Assembly (NCBI GenBank): GCA_004335635.1
Contig: QAXH01006692.1
Coordinates: forward strand, 4,762-68,761
Origin: Chloromonas sp. AAM2
Taxonomy: Eukaryota; Chlorophyta; Chlorophyceae; Chlamydomonadales; Chlamydomonadaceae
DNA: 64,000 nt
Direction: 5' to 3'
The notes beneath the pieces are model-generated. The model saw only the letters and a program-made list of their open reading frames with translations, was not told the origin of the DNA and ran no database searches. This document shows, in pieces, positions 11,890-23,062 of this stretch (positions are counted from its first letter, which is position 1; the number at the start of each line of letters is the position of its first letter). The position numbers and the translations under genes were made by a program.

Positions 11890-14800
11890 ATGTCTTCTGC
11901 GTTGCTTGGACAAGATTGCAGCACGACTAAGTTGTGCCTCAAGCAGTTCAACTGCGATGTCTCGACTGCTGTCTTGCTGCACCAACACCGCACAGGGCTT
12001 GCTCTCCAGCATCCAGCGTGTCACATGCTGACCAAGGTAAGCCGTGTGCGCACATCACAGCACAGGGCCACGGGTGGACTTCATCAGTTTAGTGGCCTCA
12101 TAACCACACAGCAGGTCAGCAACCAATCCTCTGCCAGAAGCGCAAGCAGACAGCAGATATCCGTGTCATCAAACAGCACTTCTGATCATTTAGGACAACT
12201 CCGCTGCTTGGACCAACAGGTGGCACGTGTGGCATCTGATTCCAATTCAGATTGCTCAGTTTTGCATACAGAGGTGCAAACCTCTGAGCCTCTGCACACT
12301 GCGGAATGATGCAGGGGCACGCACCGCCCATGAGTGCAAGCATAGGCCTGTTACTGCATGGCCCGTGAGTGAGTGCAACGATACATATGTCAACGCAGGC
12401 AAAAGACTGCTTTTGCCGTGTTCGTGCTGCATTTCAGGGCTGGCAGATGCCGTGGTGCCTTGTCATGTCACCTCCGGCGAGCTGTTCCAACACCTGTACG
12501 CCAGGGATTGGCTGGACAGCTGCATCGCTCACGGGTGAGTTTATAATGCCTGTGCTCAACAGGTGGCTGTGACACGCACGGCATGATGCAGCTAATCACG
12601 CTGAACAGCACAGGTTATCTCAGGTCATGTGTGTTGGCATCATTTGCAGTGCCGCACGGGACTGTCTTGCAGGTCTGCTGCTAGACCAGTGGCAGCAATA
12701 CGCAGGTTACGTCTCAGGCCTGCTGGAGCTTTCCATGCATCAATGGCAAATGGGATTTGTGTATTGCTTCCTCCAAACGGCAGAATCTCGGGTTGGAAGT
12801 AATACTTCGCCAAAACGATATCTGAGCACTGGTAGAATTCAAACAGTACATCTGTTCTGCTGTTGGGTCAAGTAGCACATCTACGTTCCACCAAGCAATG
12901 CATCTGCACATGTTGCGTGTTTTGGTTTGCTGTGCAGTCAGAGCGGCGTGCTGCTTGTCTCCGGCTATCCCCCGGCATCCCTGGCTGACACGCTAGGCTG
13001 TGCCAGCCAACAACAGCTGGACCCACATGCACCTCAAGCAGGCGTTCTGGCACAGTGGGTACATCTGGTTCATGCACACCTTGCCATGCACATTGCCATG
13101 CACGCTGCGTTTTCTGTGCAAGCATCTCACATACGGTTCTTGGCAAGGCATTGCAACCGACCCTTGATAGCTGGGATTTTCAACCAATAGGCCTAGGGCT
13201 GACCAGCAGGCGAAAGGCTTTCAGTCCTGGAGCCAATCCTCATTGCTTGGAAGACCAAGAGGTGAAGCAAATATCATCATTAAAGCCAGCTGGCTGCAGG
13301 GGCCAAGCCACAGGCTTCATGGCTTCAGACATGCTGCTTCTCCCTTGTTGCATAGCCAAGTTACTTCGAGGGTGGCTACAAGAACTTGTGCTACAAATGG
13401 CTGCCAGGGTGAAGCGGCCCCCAGACAGAAATGAATGACCTTCTTACCACCTGCGCTTCCTGGACCTTTCAAATGGCAACGGAGGTCCAACTGAAAAGCG
13501 GTTTCTGGCTGAGTTCAAGGCGCTGTGCAGCAGTGTACATACAGGACAGGAGGACGAAGATTGACTTGTCTTCTCACACTGATTACACTTGCAGGAGTGT
13601 GGATCACGTGTTCAAACGGTTAGGGCCTGGTGCCCACGTGACCATCTGTTGTCTGGCGGAGGTTGAGGTGGCCGGGCAACAGCAGCTCATGGACCTTCTG
13701 GCCGCCCCTAGGCCGGCAGCACCCCATCGCAACACACCAACGCAATTCAGTTCGCCGGAGGTATGTATGCATACCGTACAGCGCTTGTATTCCAGACGAA
13801 ATCTCAGTTAGTCGGCAATATGATCCGTATCGAACCTTGGCTGATGCAATAACTACGGAGGGGGTCCACACACTCCGAGGATCACACTCTCCAGTTTGCC
13901 TTAGGTATGTGTGCACATGTGCATGTGTGCACGGCAGGCGCTGGTGCAATAAATGGCATTGTTCATTTTGCAAGTCTGCAATCAAGTACAATCAAGTACA
14001 ATCAAGTACAATCAAGTACAATCAAGTACCAAGAGCTGTTGCCTGCGAGCATGTCGGCCTCTGCTTCCGACTCACATGTCGAACCGCTGAGCTGTTCGCT
14101 TCTAGAACTAGAATGTGCACATACTCAGGGATAAACCAGTTCTCCTTGACACATGAGCTGTTTGCACGTTTCTACCTCAGGTGTCACGTGGCCCTTTCAC
14201 GTTTGTGCCTCAAGTGTCACGTGACCCTTCCACGTTTCTGCTTCATAGGAATCGCAAGGCCTTTGCATGTTCGGCCTTCAGGCAACACATGACCTTTGCA
14301 CACGTTTCTGCCTCTGCACGTTTCTGCCTCAGGCTTCACGTGACCTTGGCCTTCAGCCGGGCTGTGACCAACAGGCTCTGGGCCAGCTGTGTCTGGACCT
14401 CTCCCAGCAGGCGCTGCCCACACTAGTAGTGGTGGACAGCGCAGCGCAGGCGGTGCAAGTGCTACAGGTGTGTAAGTGTGAGAGTGTGGGAGTGTGGGGG
14501 TGTGGGAGTGTGGCCATCATCATCACACAGCTTATCTGTGGTACTGCAGGTAGCACAAAAGCACACATGTGGGTGTGCAAGTGGTTATGGTGCAGTGGTG
14601 GTGGTGGTAGAGGCGCACAGGTCATTGCAGGCAGTACAGGTGCTGCCAGGTGCATGCGTGTTGGTTGAATGTGGGGGTGGATGTGGGCGAGTAGGTAGAT
14701 ATGCTTGCATGCCACATCTGAAGTTTTGTTTGTGTTAATGCTGTCACTAGATTTTGCAGGCGGTGCAGAACAAGGGTGACAGCAACGGCAGTGTTCCCAA

Positions 14801-17800
14801 TGAACCATTTGCCTGTCTATGTATTCAACAGTCGGTTGGAAAGAATGTAGTATAACTGGCATGCACGGTTGTGTTACTCGCAGGCCGCTGTGCAGCACAA
14901 GGGGCGCTGGGCACGCAAGCTATCCCGCAGCACACGCACCGGACGCACCAGTCCTGAAGGCAAACCCAGCCCTTCCAGCACCACCCACAGCCCCCCTCAC
15001 GTGGCCCACGTGCAACAAACAGAAACCGCCAGCAGCAGCACAACCGATCACATGCCACACGTGGTCTTCCAGCTGTCTTGGACGCACAAAGAGTCAGTCA
15101 ACGGTGCTGCGCAGCCGGTAACCGTCACTTTCTGTTTAACCTTGAACACGGGGGTTTTGCAGCCCCTCGGGCAGGCAGGGCAAGACAGCCCAAGGGCTGC
15201 TGCGCCTGGTGGAGTTCAAGTTCAAATTCGAAAGCAGGGTGTGTGCCCTGGGCCGGTGCCTGAAGCGTTATTGCTGCTTCTTGGCTCAGCTGCAGCCCAA
15301 CCGCATGTGACCCATGTGCCTGCTGGTTCTGGAGCACGTGATTACCAGCAGGCTGTGGACCAGCCGCAGCAGCTGCAGCTGCAGCTGCAGCTGGACCAGC
15401 GAGACCAGGCAGGGCACGTGGCTGGTACAACCACCCATGTGCATCATCACATGCACTCGCCCAGGGTAGCTCCACCCAGCCACCAGCCACACCAACCACC
15501 AACCTCAGCGCCTCTGTTCCTGACACTGCTATGCGGCTGCATGCAGCATGTGCTGCTTGTCGCATGCACGCATGGGCATCATGCGATTGACATGCAATTC
15601 TCTGCCCAGCTTCGGTGGCTTGTACGATCTCGACAGCTCCTACATCCAAGCAATCATGATGCCCCAGTCCCTCCGCATGGCTGCGCTGGGTGTGCAGCCG
15701 GGCAGACATCTACACCTGCCCCTGCCAATGATACACAGCATGGCCCCACTCAACGTCACTCAATCAGCACAACTACCACTGGTGCTAAAGCAACACATTC
15801 CAGCACTGCAAACGTCCCTGCACACAACAACCCGTCACCGCTTGCTCATTGCAATGCGACGTCGTTGGGCTCTGTTACTGATTCACCACAGGCGCAGGAC
15901 GCTACTAGCAGCACGTGGCCTGAAACGGCCAAGGCAGCTGCCAGGCCGCCACCTTTTCCTGGGCTAGCAGGACGTGTTAACAGCAGCAACAGCACGCCAC
16001 CTGCCAGCCACCTGCCAGCCATCAGCGGCACCGCACGGCCAGAGCATGAGACAGAACACAGCGGCTCCGCACGTTTAGGACAGGAGGCGGAACGTCATGA
16101 CGCCCGTGTTGTTTTGGCCTCAGCGGCCTGGCCCAATAACAGCAACAATGACACACCACCAGCACCTGCTATCACTGCCTCGCCAGCCCCAGCAGCCTCG
16201 AGCAGCAGCACCGCAAGGCCTCGCTCCCGAAGCGCCCTTCCCGTCATATCCCAGTACCTGCGGATGGCCTTGGAGGACCCCACTGCAGCTGCCGGCAATG
16301 CACAGCGGGGTTTATCAGCAGCCCGCTCACGCATGCCCGCAACCACACCCCGTCAGAGTAGCACGGGCGGCGGCCCGTTGATTTGCAGTGCGCGTTTGCA
16401 TGGGCCCCGTGTGCCATTAGCAAAGGCCCATGAGCCGGCTGTTGCTGAAAGCCCGCACATGGCGTCCAACAGTAGTGGTGGTGGGGACGGTGGAAGCCAG
16501 CATATGGCCCGGGCGTTGGAAGCCACCGGTGAAAGCCAGCATGTGCTGGCCGTTGGCCGCATAAATGGCTGGCGAGACGGCGCATGTAACATTAGCAGTG
16601 GCGGGGGTAGGTGGGTGTCAAAAGATGGCTCGGAGGCGGGCGGGACGTGTGCACAGGGCCGCAGGAGCGGCTGGACGTCACAAGACGGCTCGGGCATTGA
16701 TGCGGGTTTTGCGGAGGGGCGTGGCAGGCGGGGTGTGGGGTCGGAGGCGGCCGGGCACAGGCGGACGACGGGCAGGGGCGGTGCACTCCTGGGCCAAACG
16801 GCGCTGACTCTGCTGAAGGACTACATGCAACTGCTCGCGGAATGGGAGGTGAGAGGCAAGGGTGAGGCCAGGCACCGTCGTTAATCTGCCCTTGATGACC
16901 TGTCCGCGCTATATGGCACTCGTGTCACGAAGCAAGGGTCGTGCGGAGCACGCTGCGATCATCAACCTGCTTTGCAAGTGGTCTGACCCGTGCATGGAAG
17001 TGTGAAGACCAAAGCGTGGTCCACCCTTCCCCATAGCCCATCACCCACTCCACCCATGCCGCATTAATCACGCCAGTTTGCCGCATGGGCGTGCGTCATC
17101 TAAACCTCACCTGAATGGGCAGGTCCCTCAGTGTGCGCCAGCTCAGCCTCTTGCTGGCACTGGTGCAGGCCAACAGGGCACACCAACAGTCTTCCGTCAA
17201 ATTGTCCCAGAACCGGCAAACATCTTTGCTTTCCTGTGGTCCATTTTATGCAGGAACACAAGGCCCAAGCCCGTCCCAGCCGGCAGATGCCACGCAGGCG
17301 AACCCTGGACTCGGGCCTCGGCTTCATCAGTGTAAGCCCCATGCCGACACTGGCAGCCAGATCACGAACACCAACCGACTCAACCACCTTCCGCGCTGCC
17401 TCGACAACCACCCATCAAGGCATCTCAACAGCAGCAGCAGGAGCTGCTCTGGGCCCACATCAGCAGCTATTGAACAGCCTGTTGATGAGAAGCAGACAGG
17501 ACAGTCCTGCCCGCACACCACTGTTATCATGGAGCGCTTCTGCAGCATGTGCATCACATGGTGCATATGACAGCCCAGCTCGACCCCAGCCAGAACGTAT
17601 GCAGACAATCGCAGAGAAAGGCACCAGCCGCACTGCTAACCTTTCCACGCCTAAAACGCCTTCCGGTTTCTATGGCGGTGCTTCTGCATCAGCACCCAGA
17701 CAACCATCATCATCGGATGCGGTATCTGCACGTGGATCATATGGTGGTAGCCAGACAGCACGTGAATCACATGGTGGCTTGCCTGCACGTGCCCCACATG

Positions 17801-19737
17801 GTGGTAGTCAGACAGCACGTGGGTCATCACATGGAGGTGGTCAGGCTGCACGTGGGCCACAGGCACGTGCATCACATGGACGGACGCAGGTTAGTCCGAG
17901 TCCAATGCGTCCGATGACAGCAGGTAGGCCGGGCTGGGGCATGGGTGGGGGCGGCGGGGCCTGTGGCAGGGCTCCACACGCCAGGCAAGTCTGCGGCAAT
18001 GCAACGGCTACTCCAGGCATGGCTCCAGCACGTGCTTCAGAGCGGTCCGTTTCTGCGCCTGTTAGCAGCAGCCGCCCGGCCAGGCCTTGGCATCCGAACA
18101 GACGGGCAACTGGCGTTGTTGGCGCACCTTTGGACCAGCCCGTGCAATCGGCATTGGGTTCAGCAGCTAAGCAGATGCAGGCACATGCCCAGTTGCCATC
18201 AGGCAGGACACGCACTACTACTGCTGCTGCCGTTGTACCGCAAAGCAGTGCCGCTGCCCGTCCCCGTACCGCCCCGGTAACCACTGTACCGTCCAATCGT
18301 CAACAACAGCAAACCGTGGCCGCCCGTCCGGGCGCGGCTTGCTCCACAATCCCCGCTCCCGCGCCCTGCGCCTTTTTGTCACCATCACGCTTTCCCGTCG
18401 CAGCGCCTCTATCCTCTCATCCCACAGCCGGTACAGGTTCTGTGATCACAAGCCGCAGGGTGACTCCACAGCCTCAGCACCGCTCCCAGACTAGATACGG
18501 CACCACCACCCCAGCACTGGCCAGTAATGCCGTATTCCAGACCCGACACGAGCGTCCTGATCTCCCACAGATTGGCAACTCAGCTGTGGCCAACCCGTCC
18601 AGCACCTGCACGACGGCTGGCTTGCACTCCGGCACGCTACCTGTACAGCCCTCCTTCCCTAGAGCACCAGGTCCTTTGCTGCTGCCTGATTCGCCTCCAA
18701 ACGCAAGAAACGGACGCCCTGACGTCCGTTGCTTGCAACCTACACAGCCCGTTGCTAGCACCGCCGGTCCATCCCCTATGGCCTCTGCCGCCATGCAATC
18801 CTTCACGCCCCTCTCTCCACACTCTCCTATCAGTGATGCATGCAGCCCAGTCAGCAGGGGCCCTAGCATGCTCAGCCCAAGCTCTGGCTTGCCTTTGCTG
18901 AACGCCTTACTGCAAGTCAGTACAACCCCACAGTCCGGTTCTTTCAAACCAGACCCAAAATTTGCACCACGCGCCAACAAGCCAACTGCCAAACCAACCT
19001 CTGTAACGTCCCAACAGAACCATCAACCGACCATTCAACAAGACCAGTTAAGCCACCATCAGCCATCAAGCCAGTCGCCTGCCGTAGTTCCTAGCACCCC
19101 GGTTGCCAGCATGCAAGGACCATCCACACCGCCTTTGAGCAACAGCAGCAGTCACACTTCTCACGTGCCTACGGCTCATGTGCAAACCACATTGCCTATT
19201 TGGAGCCAGCTGCTTCCAGCACCCATGCAAGGAGGAAGCGACACAGCTATTGCATTGTCAACACCTCAGAAACGCACCACATGGAGTTCACCTGAGGCTA
19301 GCACATGGAGCAAAGCATGCAAGTCCTCCATGCGAGACGGCGCACGTGATGCACGGACACATGGTGCATCATGTGATGCACGTGATAACAGATCACGTGG
19401 CTGGCAGGACAGAAACGTACCCTGGAGTAGTAGTGACCGTTACCCACCGGTATCAGCACTGCACAGCAGCACGTCGGCACTAGCATTGCCACTAACACGC
19501 CCAGCCTCCCACTCCTCTCCCACAACTAGTAGTAACGTCAGAAACGGCCACGTGCAGTTCTTGCATCTATCCAGCAGCCCTAGGAGTTCAGGGTTACCAG
19601 GCAGGCAGCCGGTGATTGGCAGACAGCGGGTGGCCTCGGCCCCGGCGCAAAGGAACAGCTGCCCTGAGAAATTGCTGGTGCTGCAGCCAGTGCCTACCTC
19701 TTCCGTTGGTTTGTGCATGCCACAGGTAAGGACATGA
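11890..19737 (+). CDS. Large uncharacterised protein, Ser/Pro/Ala-rich (exons partly resolved)
   Basis: I do not recognise the family. Candidate first exon 11890-12036 (ATG, donor GTAAGC). Better exons: 12438-12534 (GELFQHLYARDWLDSCIAHG), 12650-12705, ~12,950-13,040 (SGVLLVSGYPPASLADTLG), ~13,594-13,760 (VFKRLGPGAHVTICCLAEVE), ~14,370-14,468 (ALPTLVVVDSAAQAVQVLQ), ~14,761-14,840, 14,884-15,090 and ~15,150-15,307 (LLRLVEFKFKFESRVCALG, a frame different from the long ORF). A disordered exon ends at 16848 (ALTLLKDYMQLLAEWE); a short exon around 17,115-17,196 (SLSVRQLSLLLALVQ) follows; then a very long exon runs from 17254 to the stop at 19737. The last ~800 residues are Ser/Pro/Thr/Ala-rich without domains. 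Three TGTAA words (19805, 19818, 19828) follow the stop. Some junction phases, notably into the SLSVRQL exon, do not close, so the model is incomplete. An alternative is splicing at the GTAAGG before the stop to a tiny exon ending at 20048. Confidence 0.5.
13981..14029. repeat. 10-bp tandem repeat x 5
   Basis: Five consecutive copies of ATCAAGTACA, the last with a final C. It lies in an intron of the unknown plus-strand gene. Confidence 0.95.
14130..14345. repeat. Degenerate repeat rich in CACGTTTCTGCCTCA
   Basis: At least six imperfect copies of a ~33-bp unit combining CACGTTTCTGCCTCA with GTCACGTGACC. It ends immediately before a probable splice acceptor near 14,369. Confidence 0.7.
17203..17232 (+). 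repeat. R1 dispersed repeat, fragment inside the unknown gene
   Basis: Carries TTGTCCCAGAACCGGCAAAC. It lies between the SLSVRQL exon and the CAG acceptor at 17251-17253, so it most likely sits in an intron, although a frame stays open through it (reading NCPRTGKHL). Confidence 0.75.
17715..17885 (+). repeat. Coding tandem repeat (GGSQTARG-type)
   Basis: Six or so ~30-bp units containing GCACGTG.NTCACATGGTGG, encoding variants of SARGSYGGSQT. It lies within the long C-terminal exon of the unknown gene. Confidence 0.75.
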
Positions 19738-21887
19738 ACATTGGCAATGCCAGCCGCATACATAAGTCACATGGTATGTGCAGATTGATATGTACAAGAT
19801 TGTATGTAAAGATAATATGTAATGTATTGTAATGCTGCGCTTGTGCCACCATGGAGAACGATCCCCGATGCTAGACAAGAACACTGCTGCACATGGGAAA
19901 AAAAGATGGTTGCCAGTTCTGGGACAGTTTCCAAGAATTGCACTGGGATCAATGTAGGACCTGCTAAATAGCGAGTGACTCGGTGGGCCCCTCGGTGGTA
20001 CCTCCAGCCACGTTTCTGCCACCGTTACAGGTGCAGGCACAACGCTGAGCTGAAATCGCCGGGCTGGCAAGAGCCACGCTGACATCACCCGCCTAGGCAC
20101 ATATATGTATGAGGGCTGTTCGCAATGGGTTGAACGCAGGGCGAATCAAGGGAGGTCGGAGAACGGAGTTGAAGCACCGGCACTGGAGATGCCAATTGAA
20201 GGAACTGGCGCTGCACCCCGCTCTTGTATATGTGTGTGCGAGTCTGCCTTAAGACTGGTGCGGCTGCAGTACGGCTTCCCATGGGCGTTGCCGCCACTCA
20301 TTTCAAAAAGAGATCACAGGATGTGTCAATATGGAGGCGGGCAGTGGGCCTCTGTTTGTGCAAAAGAAGAAATAGAGGGCAGTCCGATGGTACCTCCGCC
20401 TTCACAGGTGGTAGGGGTGAAGGACTCTTACTTGCTGGAGTGAAGAATCTACCGTTTTTTTTACACTATCTGTAGATATTTGGTAATAGATCACCTAGGG
20501 AAGCTCAAGCGCTACAGCTAGCATGCCATGCAAGAGACGAGGTCTTGAGACTCGCCAGTACAGCACCAGTGCCGCAGGTTGATTGATTCAAGCAATGCCC
20601 ACATCGGTCTAGGTTGAGCTGCCTCAGTTCCGACACAGCTCAGGGAATCAGTGCTGCAGACAGCATGGGTAGCCACAGCTGCTGACATGCAGTACTACAC
20701 TAGTAGGGTTGTCGCAAGGAGGATTTCAATTGATTTACGTAAGACTGAATTAGCTAGAAGCGTGCAGGTGGCTGATGGCAAGGCAGGGCACACAGGATGT
20801 AGGCTCGTGACACAGGGTGAGAAGGAGTGTTTGCGTGTATCCCAGATATTCAGCTAGTGTTTGTAGGCCAGGGCAGGCACACGAGACGAGGTTGTTTTAC
20901 CAGTGCTGACAGGGCCTTGAGATCAAAGGCCCAGTTTTGCAAGTCGATGCAGCCATAGCCTGCCGCACTTGCTCGTAACGGTCAGGCATAGTCAACAAGT
21001 CAAAGCGAAAGTGTAAGGGAGTTGCGCAGGTTGTCCAGGCCAACTGAAATCGCATGTTTGGCAGGTCGCTTGAATTGAAACGAACGTCGCACGGCTGAAT
21101 TCTGGCTGCAGTGACTGTGGTTTCATATGAAGCTGTGCTGAAGACTGAGCTATCAAAAGCCTGCTAAAAGTTTTCTGACTGATGGTGCTATCCTTCATTG
21201 GCAGTGTGTGCATCACCTTCAGCAATGTTTAGCTATTACAAGCGTTCACAACATTTATAAGGTTCCCCAAATGCATTGTGGCAGCCACGGCCCTTGATTC
21301 AAAGTTAACATCAAGGCGGCGCCACACATGCCCTGGTAAATGCACTGACTGAGAAACACAGCCAGTATCTGCAGCCATTTTCAAATGAGCATCCAGGCAC
21401 ATGGACAACGCATGTGCACAATCATGATGCCGTCCTTTGCGGTTGCTGAAGGAATAGATCAGTCCAGTCCATATACGCAGGTAATCAAGGCAAACACACT
21501 GTTGATTTTTCCAGGCCTTGGCAATAGCAAGCGCGCTGCCTGGTCTGCCACTGTGATTGAATGCCTGACATAACGCCCAAGCAGCCCAGCAGCAAGCTGC
21601 GACTCAAATTGGTTGGCAGTTGTGGGGAATGCTTCACAGACTAGTGTGTTGGTATGTGAGATGAGTACAGCCGCCCAAAACAGCGCTGACCAAGCCAAAA
21701 CTCATGGGTATGCAGAACTTGTCAGTAAGTAAACCTGGCTTCTTGGCAGAGAAGATAAGGAGAGCACCCAACTTTGTACACACCAAGCCAAGCGATTGGT
21801 GCAAGCAGAAGAGAAGCTGATAGCAGTTGCTATGTGATAGGCTGTAACTTGGTGGCCGGTGCTAGTAGTTGTTGGTTGCTGAAGCTT
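19738..21887. other. Intergenic between two convergent genes
   Basis: Holds the 3' ends of the unknown plus-strand gene and of the phosphate translocator on the minus strand. One R1 fragment lies at 19,894-19,952. No frame longer than ~110 codons has a family signal, and I find no convincing exon here. Confidence 0.55.
19894..19952 (-). repeat. R1 dispersed repeat, fragment
   Basis: An A-run (gggaaaaaaag) is followed by GTTGCCAGTTCTGGGACAGT, then a tail resembling the copy at 38,277 (TTTCCA.GA followed by CACTG). Confidence 0.8.
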
Positions 21888-23011
21888 CTATGCCGCCTTA
21901 GGTGGGGCGGCCTTGCCGTGCTTTGCTTTGGCGGTCTGGTCTGTGTACAGCCATGTGCCGAAGATGGCAATGCACGTGCCAATGAAGGCCTGCTGTGTCA
22001 TCACCTGCGCACACCAACCACATGCATCAGCCTCCTGTTGCGTCTGAAGCAGACAGGCATGCTCAACTGTGTCGATCAGCAGCAAGGGATAGCATGTGCT
22101 TCTCTTTATTACGGATCTGATCAGGCTGTCCTATGGCTCCATACGGATAGGCTCCGCTTGCTCATTCACGTTTGGGAAAAACCAATGGCTCCAGTAAGTC
22201 AAAAGAAACCATGCCTGTGCTTGCAGCCTCATCTCTTGCATGGTTTGCTAGTGCTCAGTGCATGTGGCCCTCCACTGCTGTGATCTTGCACCACAGCCCA
22301 GTGTGCCACATGTACAATCGCCCAAGATGGCTCTGCTTTCCCTCTCCAGCAAGCAAAAAACCACTGTGCTTTACTAATCTGCATGTTGTGCCGCTGTACC
22401 AGGCTCAGTCTCTTACCTGGCCGAAGAAGAAGATGGATGAGAAGATGATGGCAATGCGCTTGACCACGTTGCACACGCCGTGGGACACGGGGCTCACGCG
22501 GCCAAGGGTGTTGAATGCAAACTACAGGAAGCAACGGCAACGCAAACAGGATGTGAAAGCAAGTCAGAACTGAGGCAATTCTAGGTTTGAATGTCTTGCA
22601 AAAACTCGCATGTCAAGTGAAAAAAGCATCCAGCGCATCCATCATGGCGGCAACAGCTCAACTCGGGTACAGTATCAAACCACCTCTGTCAAATCCGCGA
22701 TTGTAGTCCCTGCCAGCGCAGGTATGGCAGGGCAGATAACAACTGCAGGACGGGCTGGACCTTACATGCTACGACCCATGGCCAGCATACGCTCAGGACC
22801 AGGTGGCATCTGATAGCACCCAACACCTGTTTTTTGTGTTTATGTTATCCGTTCCACACCTGTTTGTTTGGCCACTGGCTTGTCACACATGGTGGACATG
22901 TGTTCCTTGTTGTTGTGAGAAGCAGCATTGCTGAGTTTCCCCACCCCTGCTTGTGGGCTGTGCGCTTTTTGATTGTTTTATCCTTTGGCGTGCCAAACAG
23001 CTTCTTAATTG

Positions 23012-23062
<51 letters not shown>

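Noticed and set aside
13981..14029. Regular short repeat considered as a CRISPR-like array
   Set aside because: Units of 10 bp with no spacers in a eukaryotic intron; a simple tandem repeat.
15125..16585. Several minus-strand ORFs over the unknown gene
   Set aside because: Low-complexity shadows of the plus-strand Ser/Pro/Ala frame, without exon structure of their own.
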